From contig NZ_CP134696.1 in assembly GCF_031851795.1 (NCBI RefSeq), positions 1,669,576 through 1,733,575 of the forward strand: a stretch of DNA of 64,000 nucleotides, given 5' to 3'. Positions within the stretch are counted from its first letter, which is position 1; the number at the start of each line of letters is the position of its first letter. This document shows, in pieces, positions 38,560-50,859 of this stretch. The notes beneath the pieces are model-generated. The model searched no databases. It saw only the letters and a program-made list of their open reading frames with translations, and was not told where the DNA came from. The position numbers were made by a program, and so were the translations under genes. Source of the DNA: Pontibacter sp. G13 (lineage in GTDB: Bacteria; Bacteroidota; Bacteroidia; J057).

Positions 38560-38735
38560 ATGGCCTGCGGCGGCGAGAAGGATGGGAACGGTGCGAGGCA
38601 CGAGCAGTCCGAAGCAGCCAAGTCGTCGAGATAGGAATTCGGACTTTTGGGGCCCTTTTTCTCGGGGAATATCAGGCGAAGGACGGAGCATCGCGAACCC
38701 GTGAACAAGCCTGACCCGGCGACCTCTATGCCGGG
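38560..38735 (+). repeat. dispersed repeat family C, copy 2
   Basis: The segment matches the 27.6-kb copy in inverted orientation. GAACCCGTGAACAAGCCTGA differs from the other copy by a single inserted base, and GAAGGATGGGAACGG is also shared. No gene is supported between the IS element and the GH2 gene. Confidence 0.55.
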
Positions 38736-38818
38736 AGCGACCCCTATTTGCGGCTCGCCGGGGCTCGCCCAACTGATGCTAAATGCCTCCAAAATGCCCA
38801 GTATCAGCGCCCTCAAAC

Positions 38819-38875
38819 CATTTGTGGTACAGGAGGATACTCATACGTTCTAGTTCCACTGATCATTTGTGGTAC
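38819..38875 (+). promoter_or_regulatory. direct-repeat operator upstream of the GH2 gene
   Basis: CATTTGTGGTAC occurs twice, at 38819-38830 and 38864-38875 (45 bases apart, same orientation). The wider consensus A(C/T)CATTTGTGGTA matches a pair upstream of susC. The downstream copy ends 41 bases before the -7 element, a position suited to an activator such as the HTCS. Confidence 0.6.
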
Positions 38876-38881
38876 GGTTAA

Positions 38882-42115
<3,234 letters not shown>

Positions 42116-42260
42116 TTTGTGCAAGCCTGCCTGTTTACTCGGGCTGTGCCATGCTGCTGCATTCATTCGCAAAGCATCAATCAGCTTTTTAGGAATCGGC
42201 TCTAGATCTTCTAATTTCTCAACGGGGAGCTTTAGGGCTCCCGCTTAAATGCTACTATAA

Positions 42261-44369
42261 ATGACTTCTGTTCTACTAAACTGCGCCGCAAAGCGGATCA
42301 AGGCATCGGTCTTCTTGATGCTCATGGCCGCTCTTCCACAGCTCCTTCAAGCTGCAACCTATTATGTTTCTCCCACGGGAGACAATACGGCAGATGGCTC
42401 TATGGCCACGCCTTTTCAGACGATCCAGCATGCAGCAGACATGATGGCCTATGGCGATAGCTGTATCGTCCAAGCCGGGACCTATCGCGAGACGATCACT
42501 GTGAATACCAATGGGTTGACCTTTCTCGCTGCCGATGGGCAGGAGGTGTTGATCTCCGGATACGAAATCGTAGATACGTGGACTTCTTTGCCCAACAACA
42601 TCTGGTTGGCAGATTTGGGGTGGTCCTTGGCGGACAAGAATCAGGTCATGTACCGAGGACAGATGATGAATTTGGCGCGCTGGCCCAACAAGACCAATTT
42701 CAATCCATTTGATCACGAGGCCTACAAAGCATTCGGCAACAACAACTCCATCAACCACAACGACATTCCCCAGTACCAATGGCAAACAGGAGGCGTCGTA
42801 TTCTTTTTGGGAAAAAATCGCTGGACCTCTTGGCGAGTGCCCATTACAGGCGTTACCAATGGTAAAGTGTCCTTCGGGGAATTGAGCAGCGATTGGAGCT
42901 ATGGAGGTTCTCACAATCCTGCCAATGGAGGGGAATTTTTCCTGATGAATGTCTTTCAGGCATTGGATGCACCGGGTGAATGGTACATCAATCACAACAC
43001 CAAAAAGGTGTATTTCATCACGCCAGACGGTCAAGCTCCAGAAGCGGGTGAGGTATTGGTACGAAAAAGACCTACCGCCTTCAACATCAACAATCGTCAG
43101 GACATCACCATCGACGGGTTCCACATCGAAGGTTCCAACATCCACATGCCGGGCGCGAAAAACTGTGTGATTCAACATTGTGAAATCCTCTACGGAAACC
43201 ACACCATCGGCACCAACGGTTCCTTCCAGACGCAAGATGCTTCCATCTTCATGAACGATGGCTGTCAGGGCAACCTCATCACCCACAACAATATCCAGTG
43301 GGGCGCAGGAAACGGCATCATCCTCAAAGGTCAAAACAACATTGTATCCCACAACTATATCGGTCATTTTGATTATCTCTCCAGCTACGCCTCTCCGATC
43401 GAGCTTCGTGGCACCAATGAGTTGATCTACAACGAAATCTTCGCAGGTGGCCGTGATCTCGTCCGCGGTGGTGGAGATGGATCTACCGTTGCATACAACG
43501 ATATGCACCACTCCAACATCACCAATGATGACTGTGGGCCGATCTACTTCTGCTGCGGTCAATATGGCTACACGCGCATCCACCACAACTGGATCCACGA
43601 CTGCCAGTCCCGCGACAAGGATTTTGGCAGCTACAAGGCCACAGGGGTCTACCTCGACAACACGACAGAAAATGTCATCGTGGATCACAATGTCCTTTGG
43701 GGATTGGAATGGACAGGGGTACAAATCAACTGGGCCGGAAAGAATCTCCTCATTTACAACAACACTATCTGGACAACTGGGCAGCCAGAATCCAAAGCAA
43801 TGGGACGTTGGGTGAATGGCTACCAACTGGACAATGTACAAGTGCACAACACCCTTGCCAACGAGCCAGAACTGCATTTCACCTCTGCGGACAACAATGT
43901 CATCGTGGGATTGAATGAGCAAGTATTCATGGATTTCGAGGGCACAGACTTTACGCCAAAAGGGAACTCTCCAGCCATCGACGCGGGAAAAGTCATCCCG
44001 GGGTACACAGACGGCTACCTGGGAGTGGCACCGGACGCAGGCGCCTACGAAGATGGCGTCACTCCTTGGGTACCGGGTCCAGACTGGGAATTGGAAGTGA
44101 CCGTGGTCAGCAATGATGCGCGCCTCGAAACGACCATTCCGGTGAAAATTTATCCGAACCCCTACCAAGGCGAACTGTTGCGGATCGAGTCTCCCCTGCC
44201 GGGCACCAAGTCCGTCCGCATCTTCGATCTGAATGGCAAGCTGATCCATACGGATTCATTCGACGGTCAGATGATGAGTCTGGACAGCATCCAGCTCACC
44301 GAAGGCATCTACCTATTTGAAATCTCCCACGCTGCGGGAGTAAGCAGAGAGAAGATCATCGTGCAGTAA
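42261..44369 (+). CDS. secreted right-handed parallel beta-helix protein with T9SS sorting domain
   Basis: The 702-residue protein has a signal peptide (about 1-31, ending LLQAA). The opening YYVSPTGDNTADGSMATPFQ is typical of secreted beta-helix carbohydrate-active enzymes. Repeated short strands rich in Asn, His and Ile (about 270-560, for example HNWIHD, YNNTIW, HNVLWG) form the parallel beta-helix fold of polysaccharide lyases and some glycosidases (GH141-like). A type A T9SS sorting domain ends the protein (about 625-702, KIYPNPYQGE...EGIYLFEIS). It probably acts on the polysaccharide outside the cell, but the catalytic residues and class are not clear. It follows the GH2 gene by 145 bases and ends in a strong bidirectional terminator. 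Confidence 0.8.
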   Translation: MTSVLLNCAAKRIKASVFLMLMAALPQLLQAATYYVSPTGDNTADGSMATPFQTIQHAADMMAYGDSCIVQAGTYRETITVNTNGLTFLAADGQEVLISGYEIVDTWTSLPNNIWLADLGWSLADKNQVMYRGQMMNLARWPNKTNFNPFDHEAYKAFGNNNSINHNDIPQYQWQTGGVVFFLGKNRWTSWRVPITGVTNGKVSFGELSSDWSYGGSHNPANGGEFFLMNVFQALDAPGEWYINHNTKKVYFITPDGQAPEAGEVLVRKRPTAFNINNRQDITIDGFHIEGSNIHMPGAKNCVIQHCEILYGNHTIGTNGSFQTQDASIFMNDGCQGNLITHNNIQWGAGNGIILKGQNNIVSHNYIGHFDYLSSYASPIELRGTNELIYNEIFAGGRDLVRGGGDGSTVAYNDMHHSNITNDDCGPIYFCCGQYGYTRIHHNWIHDCQSRDKDFGSYKATGVYLDNTTENVIVDHNVLWGLEWTGVQINWAGKNLLIYNNTIWTTGQPESKAMGRWVNGYQLDNVQVHNTLANEPELHFTSADNNVIVGLNEQVFMDFEGTDFTPKGNSPAIDAGKVIPGYTDGYLGVAPDAGAYEDGVTPWVPGPDWELEVTVVSNDARLETTIPVKIYPNPYQGELLRIESPLPGTKSVRIFDLNGKLIHTDSFDGQMMSLDSIQLTEGIYLFEISHAAGVSREKIIVQ

Positions 44370-44394
44370 GGATCTGATCACTTCGAACAAACAA

Positions 44395-44424
44395 GCGGCT
44401 GCCCCAATTGGAGCAGCCGCTTTC
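44395..44424 (+). terminator. bidirectional terminator between convergent genes
   Basis: GCGGCTGC and GCAGCCGC form an 8-bp GC-rich stem with a 10-base loop, followed by TTT on the plus strand and TTGTTTGTT on the minus strand. It serves the beta-helix gene and the convergent GH8 gene. Confidence 0.8.
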
Positions 44425-44467
44425 GGTTAGGGTATGATGTTCAGCGTTACCCGAACATCCCTCGTTG

Positions 44468-47400
44468 CTATCTGACGAATACTTTCTGTAACAATCGTTG
44501 ATTTCCTTCCTCCACGGAAACGGCGTAGATCCCTGGGGCAAGTCCTCGAATTCGGGTCCCAGATACCTGATCTGCCTGCGATCGATGCACTTCACGCCCC
44601 TGCATATCCCTCACAGTGATCTGTGGCAGGTCATTCATCCCTGATAGTATCAACACCAAATCACCACTACCTCCCTCGACAAATGCGGTCATGCTAGCGG
44701 CATTTCCGTGCTGCGAATGGCTGGGGCGGGAACTTCCTCCGAATCTGATCCAGTCGAGCTGAATATTTTCGAAGGCATTGTGGAAATACAGATACACCGT
44801 ATGAAGCCCGCTCCCTGAAATATTGACAGTCTCCTCGTTGAAATTGCTCCAGCTCCCTGTACTGGGTGGATAAATGGTCGCAATATTTCCGTTGTCGTTG
44901 TTTTGGTCAATGCGGACCTTCATGTATCCGTTATCATTGTTGCCTTTGGAGTAGCGATAGGTGAAGGTTCCACCGGAAATGTCCACCTGATCGAATCGCA
45001 TCCAGTGCGCGTAGCTGATATTGTTCACGACTCCATTGCTGCTTTGGAGATTGTAGTAGTTGGCCACGTTGTTTTCGGCTTCGATTTGCGTACCGGAAGA
45101 GCCACCACCACCCGAGGAGGTAGCGATGAATTTGACGAAATTCACATTGAAGGAACCATTCACGAAATCCAGCCTCAGAATCTGATTGCTACCTCCCGCG
45201 AGGGCTACATTTGAAATCGTCAGCGTGGTGTAGGATTGCCAACCTGAAGTTTTCGGCACATTGACCGATCCGAGGCTATTTCCATTCAATGAAACCACCA
45301 GGGATTTATTTGCCCCTGAGTTGGAAGCGACCCGCAATTCGATGTCATAGGTACCCGCAGCTACCGTTCCCACGGTATACTCCAACCATTCGCCATTGGC
45401 AATCCAGCCCACATTGAATCCTCCTCCGGCATCTCCGCAGGGTTCGATATCAACGCCATCGTTGCGATATGCTCCTCCCGTATTTCCAGCGGTGTTGTCC
45501 TGATAGGCTTCCCCACTTCCTCCCAGATCGTAATCCTCTGCCTGAATCGTTCCGGGAATGGCCATGGCGGTGTAGGGGCTTTGATTAGAAGCAGGGGGGG
45601 AAGCTGCGCCGATAGTCGCATTTCCCAAATTCACGACACAATCGCCATCTCCCCAGCGAGCACGCAATGCATAGGTACCGGGCGCCAAATTATTCACCGT
45701 AACTGAGCCGCTGTTGTCAGGAACACTGGTTGGGTAGCTCGTTCCTCCATCCGTACTGAACTCAATGGTCGTCTCATTGGGATCGTTGTTGAAGGTAAAT
45801 GTGATGGAACCGTCATTGGCCTGATAGGCAGACTCATCCGTTTTCGACACACTCACAATGGGGTCATCGCAACCACTTGGAGGCGGTGGAGTCGCTCCGG
45901 GCTTCCATACCCGGAAATTCGCGGACAGATGCATATAGCTCATCATGAACAACAATCCGTCATAATAGCGATACTGGCCCGAAGGAATGGAGGTATTGAA
46001 GAATTCATCGATGAAGGGCCATACTTTGGCATCCTCCAGCGCGAGCGCACCCACTGCGTTACATGCGACCAGCCCGGGGGAATGTTGGCCCGGAGATGGC
46101 GTAAAAGTGCCATCCAACGTCCAGAGCGAAGCATAGTTGGGCTTGTCCTTGAAGAAGTCAATCTGACGATCAATCAATGGAACCAGCGAACTCATATCCT
46201 TTTGAAACCAATTGACATCAAATCCCATGTTCATGATATTCCGCCAAGCATCATATTCAAAATTGCCGTGACTCCCGATGTTTTTGGGGGTTCCATCGAA
46301 TTCCGAGTAATCAGGCATCAATCCTGTCGTTGGGTGCGCGGCTGCAGGCAGGAGGTAAGTTCGGCTGGTATTGGCCATATCGGTCCACAGCTGGTTGTTG
46401 TTGTCTGCATACAACGCCCAAATGTCATAGAATCCAGCCAAGTGATAGGAGGGGTCGGTAAAGGAGGCGGAGCTGCCACAGATCCCGAAGACGATCTGTT
46501 TTTCGGTCTGATCCACCAAGCCTGTCGGACAAGAGCCGGTACTGGGAGCGGGTTTATCCAGCATTTCATCGAGGATGTAATTGGCCTGTCCCCGATAATC
46601 ATACACATCTGAAACCGGATCAAAGGCACCTCCAGAAGTCGTACTTCCCCATCGTGCGTCTGCAAACATCAGGGCGGTGACATAGTATTCCTCCCCGTCC
46701 GGCGCTGAGTTCTGGTCGATCATGGAGTAATTGGATTTGTTCACCTGCCAAGCAAACAGTCCTTCACGAGTGGTCCCGGGGGCATGCTGGGTGTAGGTTT
46801 TGGCAAATTTCCAGAGCTTGTCGAATTCGGCCTTTTTATCCAATTGCACGCAGATCATCATGCCATAGGACATTCCCTCGGAACGAATATCATCATTGCC
46901 TGTGTCGAGAATGTAGGCCATATCCGATCCTACTTCATAATACAGGCGCTCTGTCGCCGAATTTCCATTGACAAAATACTGATCCCACATCTGGTTCATT
47001 TTGGCATCTACTTGAGCTTGAGAGTAGCCCGCCTCGACAAACATGTTGCGGTACACATCGGTGTAAAACGCTCCTTGGGCTGGCAAGGTCGGAGCAGGTG
47101 CAGGTGGCGCAGGTTGTCCTTGATAGGTGATTCCCACCCAATCGATGTAGGTGTCGCTACTCCCATCATCCGTCGTGAGCAACAATTCGATGGACTGGTT
47201 GGCACCTCCACTGGTCAAGGTTACCGTCAGGGAAGCTGTACTGGGAGTGGTTCCCGAAAAGGTCACCAAGCCCACGGTATTTCCCCCAATCAAAACACTC
47301 ACACTGGCATCTGCACTGTTGGTGTTGGAGGCACCTCTGACTTCGATCAGATAGTCCCCCGGGATCGTGGAAAACGTGCCCGTTCCGGTGGCAGCGTCAT

Positions 47401-47581
47401 TGTTGGCATAAAGTGCGACGCCACTGAAGGGACTACTGATGGTCCCGGCATAAGGGCCACTGAGGGTCAGACTTTCAGCCTGAAGCGTTTGGTCTGCGGC
47501 CCATCCTGTAAGGGTCGCAAGGGCAAGACAGGAAAGCATGAGCATGCGTTTCCAGCTTGCTTGAATAAGCAAAGCGTTCAT
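44468..47581 (-). CDS. secreted modular GH8 glycoside hydrolase with several CBMs and T9SS sorting domain
   Basis: The 1,037-residue protein has a signal peptide (1-29) and an N-terminal carbohydrate-binding-like beta-sandwich (about 30-155). A GH8 (alpha/alpha)6 barrel follows (about 165-575), with the general-acid motif IRSEGMSYGM and the later HGNFEYDAWRN and PSYHLAGFYDIW blocks typical of the family. A beta domain (about 580-665), a clear CBM6 (about 670-825, IPGTIQAEDYDLGG), a second CBM6/35-like module (about 832-955) and a T9SS sorting domain (about 965-1037) complete it. GH8 enzymes include xylanases, reducing-end xylose-releasing exo-oligoxylanases, chitosanases and endoglucanases; the non-cellulase look favours xylan or a related beta-1,4 glycan. 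It converges with the beta-helix gene. Confidence 0.9.
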   Translation of the reverse strand: MNALLIQASWKRMLMLSCLALATLTGWAADQTLQAESLTLSGPYAGTISSPFSGVALYANNDAATGTGTFSTIPGDYLIEVRGASNTNSADASVSVLIGGNTVGLVTFSGTTPSTASLTVTLTSGGANQSIELLLTTDDGSSDTYIDWVGITYQGQPAPPAPAPTLPAQGAFYTDVYRNMFVEAGYSQAQVDAKMNQMWDQYFVNGNSATERLYYEVGSDMAYILDTGNDDIRSEGMSYGMMICVQLDKKAEFDKLWKFAKTYTQHAPGTTREGLFAWQVNKSNYSMIDQNSAPDGEEYYVTALMFADARWGSTTSGGAFDPVSDVYDYRGQANYILDEMLDKPAPSTGSCPTGLVDQTEKQIVFGICGSSASFTDPSYHLAGFYDIWALYADNNNQLWTDMANTSRTYLLPAAAHPTTGLMPDYSEFDGTPKNIGSHGNFEYDAWRNIMNMGFDVNWFQKDMSSLVPLIDRQIDFFKDKPNYASLWTLDGTFTPSPGQHSPGLVACNAVGALALEDAKVWPFIDEFFNTSIPSGQYRYYDGLLFMMSYMHLSANFRVWKPGATPPPPSGCDDPIVSVSKTDESAYQANDGSITFTFNNDPNETTIEFSTDGGTSYPTSVPDNSGSVTVNNLAPGTYALRARWGDGDCVVNLGNATIGAASPPASNQSPYTAMAIPGTIQAEDYDLGGSGEAYQDNTAGNTGGAYRNDGVDIEPCGDAGGGFNVGWIANGEWLEYTVGTVAAGTYDIELRVASNSGANKSLVVSLNGNSLGSVNVPKTSGWQSYTTLTISNVALAGGSNQILRLDFVNGSFNVNFVKFIATSSGGGGSSGTQIEAENNVANYYNLQSSNGVVNNISYAHWMRFDQVDISGGTFTYRYSKGNNDNGYMKVRIDQNNDNGNIATIYPPSTGSWSNFNEETVNISGSGLHTVYLYFHNAFENIQLDWIRFGGSSRPSHSQHGNAASMTAFVEGGSGDLVLILSGMNDLPQITVRDMQGREVHRSQADQVSGTRIRGLAPGIYAVSVEEGNQRLLQKVFVR

Positions 47582-47699
47582 CCTTTTTCATTGAGTAGAA
47601 GCGATTAAATGGATTATATCGTCCTGAGTAGCAAATACATAATAGAATATTTTTATTCCATATCCAAAAAATGTATTCGAATTGTTATTTCCATAAAAT

Positions 47700-47718
47700 G
47701 GCGTATGTTTTTTACGCC
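47700..47718. promoter_or_regulatory. possible palindromic operator upstream of the GH8 gene
   Basis: GGCGTA and TACGCC form a perfect 6-bp dyad around 7 bases, 119 bases before the GH8 start codon, in an otherwise AT-rich region of about 190 bases. GGCGTA occurs again at about 47746. It is not the motif seen upstream of susC. Confidence 0.25.
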
Positions 47719-47770
47719 AAAACACGGGACGTGATGAAGAAGCGTTGGCGTATTTTATCGACACCTCCAA

Positions 47771-47807
47771 CAGAAAACCCCTCGCCCGAATATTCAGGAG
47801 AGGGGTT
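47771..47807 (-). terminator. terminator of the first lipocalin-like gene
   Basis: On the minus strand AACCCCTC and GAGGGGTT pair, with a further GAATATTC palindrome in the loop, followed by TTCTGTTGG. It begins 23 bases after the stop codon. Confidence 0.7.
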
Positions 47808-47830
47808 CCTTGGAAGTACTATTGAGAATC

Positions 47831-48250
47831 TTAGTTGTAAAACCGCTTAATTTGCCCAAGGCAGAGAGCATCTGCGGACTGAGCGGTCACCTCGTAGATG
47901 ACCTCGACCTTGCTGCCCCAGTATGGGTATTCCAAGGTCAGGACATCGTCCTCCAATTTCCAAGTTCCCTCTTCCAAATCGTACGTGATGATAGTCCCGC
48001 ACCTGCTCGAATTTTGATTTATCAGGAGCTTGCCGCCTTCCTTTAATTCAAATCCATACTGATCATTAGGCAACTGGGCATTCCTTCTATAGCATGTCCG
48101 ATTTTCGGAAAACTCGTGATAAACCCAAACTCCTTTCAATCTGTCCAAATCTATCAACTCATTCTCTGTTTCGACGAGAGGTCGCTGATAGCGCCCAAAT
48201 CCTCCGATCAGCAAGACCATCCAGAGACATGACAAAGCTGTTACTTGCAT
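47831..48250 (-). CDS. lipocalin-like secreted protein, copy without lipobox
   Basis: The 139-residue protein is a paralogue of the product at 48476-48895. Both share LKGVW/LEGAW, a YGF-(E/D)-L-x-EGG segment, INQNS and the nearly invariant DDVLTLEYPYWG, ending in LCLGxI. The short beta-strand pattern and the G-x-W start fit the lipocalin-like family of small extracytoplasmic proteins. Here the signal segment (about 1-20) lacks a lipobox cysteine, unlike the neighbour, so it may be released or retained in the periplasm. The function is unknown. It lies within the utilisation locus but has its own terminator. Confidence 0.7.
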   Translation of the reverse strand: MQVTALSCLWMVLLIGGFGRYQRPLVETENELIDLDRLKGVWVYHEFSENRTCYRRNAQLPNDQYGFELKEGGKLLINQNSSRCGTIITYDLEEGTWKLEDDVLTLEYPYWGSKVEVIYEVTAQSADALCLGQIKRFYN

Positions 48251-48399
48251 CTTCTAATTTGTTTAAGCCATTTACTACAATCTTATAGATTTTTAGCAAT
48301 TTCGAAATCAAGTTAAAAATAAATCATTTCCTATTACTGAAGTTACTTTTTTACCAATCATTACCCACCAACCCCTTCGAAAACCCTTTCATCATTAAC

Positions 48400-48428
48400 T
48401 AAAGAAGACACTCTAAATGAGTGCCTTC
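48400..48428 (-). terminator. terminator of the second lipocalin-like gene
   Basis: On the minus strand GAAGGCACTC pairs with GAGTGTCTTC (one mismatch) around ATTTA, followed by TTTAG. It begins 48 bases after the stop codon. Confidence 0.6.
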
Positions 48429-48475
48429 CTTAGCTTCAGGAGCGGGGTGTCGCAAAACGTTGCAGCAGAAAATCA

Positions 48476-48895
48476 TTAGTTGTAATTCACTTCAATTTCA
48501 CCGAGACACAAACGATCTTCCGCAGTCGAGGTAATCGTGTAGATCGCTTCGATCATCCCTCCCCAATACGGATACTCCAGGGTCAGGACATCGTCCTCCA
48601 ATGTCCAAGTCCCCTCAACTCGTTCATAATGGATGGGGGGCGTACCGCACCACCCCGAGTTTTGATTGACTATGAGCTCACCGCCTTCCAACAAGTCAAA
48701 TCCATAGGCATCATCGGGAAGATTGCGGGTCCATTCATAGCAGGAACCGTCCTCTGAGTATTCAGGACTGATCCAAGCGCCTTCCAGCACACCTAGTGCT
48801 TCGGCTTCCGGTGAATCGGGAGACAAATTATCCTGACAGCTGGAAGTGAATCCCAACAGCAGGATCATCATACACATGAGTAGGTTCGATTGCAT
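48476..48895 (-). CDS. lipocalin-like lipoprotein
   Basis: The 139-residue protein has a lipoprotein signal with a lipobox ending FTSSC (Cys20), then a small beta-rich domain beginning LEGAWISPEYSEDGSCYEW and containing GTWTLEDDVLTLEYPYWG. It belongs to the same family as the preceding protein and is the same length, so the two arose by tandem duplication. The lipid-anchored copy is probably on the periplasmic or outer-membrane surface. No ligand is known. Each copy has four cysteines in its mature part at matching positions, suggesting disulfides. Confidence 0.75.
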   Translation of the reverse strand: MQSNLLMCMMILLLGFTSSCQDNLSPDSPEAEALGVLEGAWISPEYSEDGSCYEWTRNLPDDAYGFDLLEGGELIVNQNSGWCGTPPIHYERVEGTWTLEDDVLTLEYPYWGGMIEAIYTITSTAEDRLCLGEIEVNYN

Positions 48896-49023
48896 GGCAT
48901 TATTCGTTGAATAGGGTTGCTCCTCTAGGGAGTTGCCTGATAGACGTAAAGCCTCTGCAATATGCTTGGGTGCGTACTAAATATCCTTCAATCCCCCATG
49001 GCAAACGCACTTCCCCTAAAAAC

Positions 49024-49052
49024 CACAAAAGGCGCCCCCAAGGAGCGCCTTT
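49024..49052 (-). terminator. terminator of the sulfatase gene
   Basis: On the minus strand AGGCGC and GCGCCT form a GC-rich stem with a 9-base loop, followed by TTTTGTGG. It begins 43 bases after the stop codon. Confidence 0.7.
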
Positions 49053-49094
49053 CCGGACATATACTTGAGTTTTCGGAAAAACTCGGATTGGGTC

Positions 49095-50606
49095 CTACAT
49101 CAATTGTTCGATTGCGGGCATTTCCAGCTTATCGCCCAACTTCTCCTGCTGTGCGCGCAGCAATTCCCACATCTGTACAATCCGGGCTTGCTGCGAAGGT
49201 TCTCCAGAGAGATCGGTCAATTCGTAGGGATCGGCATGGGTGTCGAACAACATGATCTTTTCTGCTCTCGGATACCAATGGAGTTTGTATCCTTCAGTCT
49301 GGATCATCCGCTGAACGCCGATATAGCCTCCGTAGATCTCCTCACGGCGCGGGGCTTGATCATCGCGAATGTGTGGCATCAAGCTCTGGAATTCCACAAA
49401 TTCGGGGATCTCAGTTCCAGCCAACTCAAGTGCTGTGGGCACGATATCTTGCAAGTAGACAGGCGCATCGATTTTGGCGCCAGCTGGTACGCCCGGACCT
49501 TTCACCATGAGGGGCACTCGCATGCTGTGGTCATAGAGATTCTGCTTTCCTACCAAGCCATGATTGCCTACCGCAAGTCCGTGGTCAGCCGTGAAAAGGA
49601 TATAGGTATTGTCGGCTTCTGGGCTCGCTTCGATAGCATCCAGGATTTTGCCGATCTGCTCGTCCATGTGCGTGATCAACGCATAGTATTCGCGACGATG
49701 GGTCTTTATCGCGAATTCAGTCCGAGGGAATGGTGCCAATGCTTCATCGCGTAGAGCGGGACCGCAACCGATCAGATCTTGGTCAGGATTGAGTGCCATG
49801 TACGACGGCGGCAAGGAGATGTTCTCCAAAGGATAAAGGTCCAAGTATTCCTGAGGTGCCTGGCGCGGATCGTGTGGCGCATTGAAGGCCAGGTACATGA
49901 AATAGGGTTGATCGCGGGTTGTGGCAGAATCCAAGTACTCCAGCGCATCATCCTTCAATACTTCACTCCAATGCTTTCCGCCCTTCCAGAATCCGCCATG
50001 AGCAGAATCCGTGGGCAGCCAAGATTGGTCCTCCGGAGACATCGGGCGGCTGTATCCGACAGGCATCAGGTCGAGGAATTTCTCAGTCTGACCAATTTGC
50101 TTGAGGGAATCAAACAGCGCTTTCTGCTTGCCGTGGTTCCAGTGGTCCTTGGGCATCCCGGCGCGAATGTGGGCTGTGTGTTGGAAGACTTTTTGAGCGG
50201 GCGCATCCACGTGCCATTTCCCAGTCATATAGGTTTCGTAGCCTGCCTGCTCCATCAGTTTTGGCCAGGTCATCTCCAAAGAATCTCCTTTGCGCCAGTT
50301 TTGGCGAAATTCATTGGCACGCCAAACCGTCCTGCCGCTGATGATCATGGCCCGAGAAGCTTGACAGACTGCCCCGCCCCAAGCACCCATGTTGTAGGCA
50401 TGCGTGAAGGTGGTGCCGCCGTTTACGAGACGGTCAATATTGGGAGTCTGGATTTCAGCATTGCCGAGCGCATGTACAGCGTCGTAAGTCTGATCATCGG
50501 TCAGGATGAGGATGATGTTGGGCGAGTCGGTCGGGGAAGGATTGGTGGCGCATCCTGCCAACAAGGCCATGAGTCCAGCCAATAGTCCTGTGAGGTAAGC
50601 ATTCAT
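49095..50606 (-). CDS. sulfatase lipoprotein (type I formylglycine sulfatase)
   Basis: The 503-residue protein has a lipobox LLAGC (Cys19) and a complete alkaline-phosphatase-superfamily sulfatase domain. The metal-binding ILILTDDQ strand (32-39) and the formylglycine motif CQASRAMIISGR with Cys81 are present; Ala replaces the more frequent Pro in C-x-(P/A)-S-R, which is allowed. GKWHVD and the C-terminal FTADHGLAVGNHGLVGKQ complete the active site. The pattern is closest to iduronate-2-sulfatase-like and related S1 sulfatases acting on glycans. It should be lipid-anchored and remove sulfate esters from the polysaccharide, which indicates a sulfated substrate for the locus. No maturase (anSME) gene is in the window. 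Confidence 0.92.
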   Translation of the reverse strand: MNAYLTGLLAGLMALLAGCATNPSPTDSPNIILILTDDQTYDAVHALGNAEIQTPNIDRLVNGGTTFTHAYNMGAWGGAVCQASRAMIISGRTVWRANEFRQNWRKGDSLEMTWPKLMEQAGYETYMTGKWHVDAPAQKVFQHTAHIRAGMPKDHWNHGKQKALFDSLKQIGQTEKFLDLMPVGYSRPMSPEDQSWLPTDSAHGGFWKGGKHWSEVLKDDALEYLDSATTRDQPYFMYLAFNAPHDPRQAPQEYLDLYPLENISLPPSYMALNPDQDLIGCGPALRDEALAPFPRTEFAIKTHRREYYALITHMDEQIGKILDAIEASPEADNTYILFTADHGLAVGNHGLVGKQNLYDHSMRVPLMVKGPGVPAGAKIDAPVYLQDIVPTALELAGTEIPEFVEFQSLMPHIRDDQAPRREEIYGGYIGVQRMIQTEGYKLHWYPRAEKIMLFDTHADPYELTDLSGEPSQQARIVQMWELLRAQQEKLGDKLEMPAIEQLM

Positions 50607-50786
50607 AGCTAGTGGGATTCCAATTGATGATGATGATTGCGAACAAATGATACTTGCGAAAATGGGTAGATTCCATTCATCAGAGGGCCATTTTTGTATA
50701 TATCAGTGGCAATTTTGTGTCAAACATGGACCTAGTCCCCCAAATCATCTGTTTTCGCCCATTTCTCACCTACCCCCTACAATCAT

Positions 50787-50816
50787 TAAAACGGTGCCGC
50801 CTTGTGAGCGACACCG
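50787..50816 (-). terminator. terminator of the susCD operon
   Basis: On the minus strand CGGTGTCGC and GCGGCACCG form a 9-bp stem with one G-U pair around 7 bases, followed by TTTTAATG. A second hairpin (GAGCCCC/GGGGCTC, about 50828-50849) lies between it and the gene, so this is probably a tandem terminator. Confidence 0.7.
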
Positions 50817-50859
50817 CCAGAATGATGGAGCCCCCCATTGAGGGGCTCTTGACATAAGA

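Noticed and set aside
42223-42243. Hairpin before the beta-helix gene as a terminator of the GH2 gene
   Set aside because: The stem needs a bulge and no T-run follows, so it is as likely to be part of the 5' leader.
42276-44249. 657-codon open frame antisense to the beta-helix protein gene
   Set aside because: It mirrors the codon pattern of the plus-strand gene, which has a signal peptide, beta-helix repeats and T9SS domain; the antisense frame has no signal, domain or start signal.
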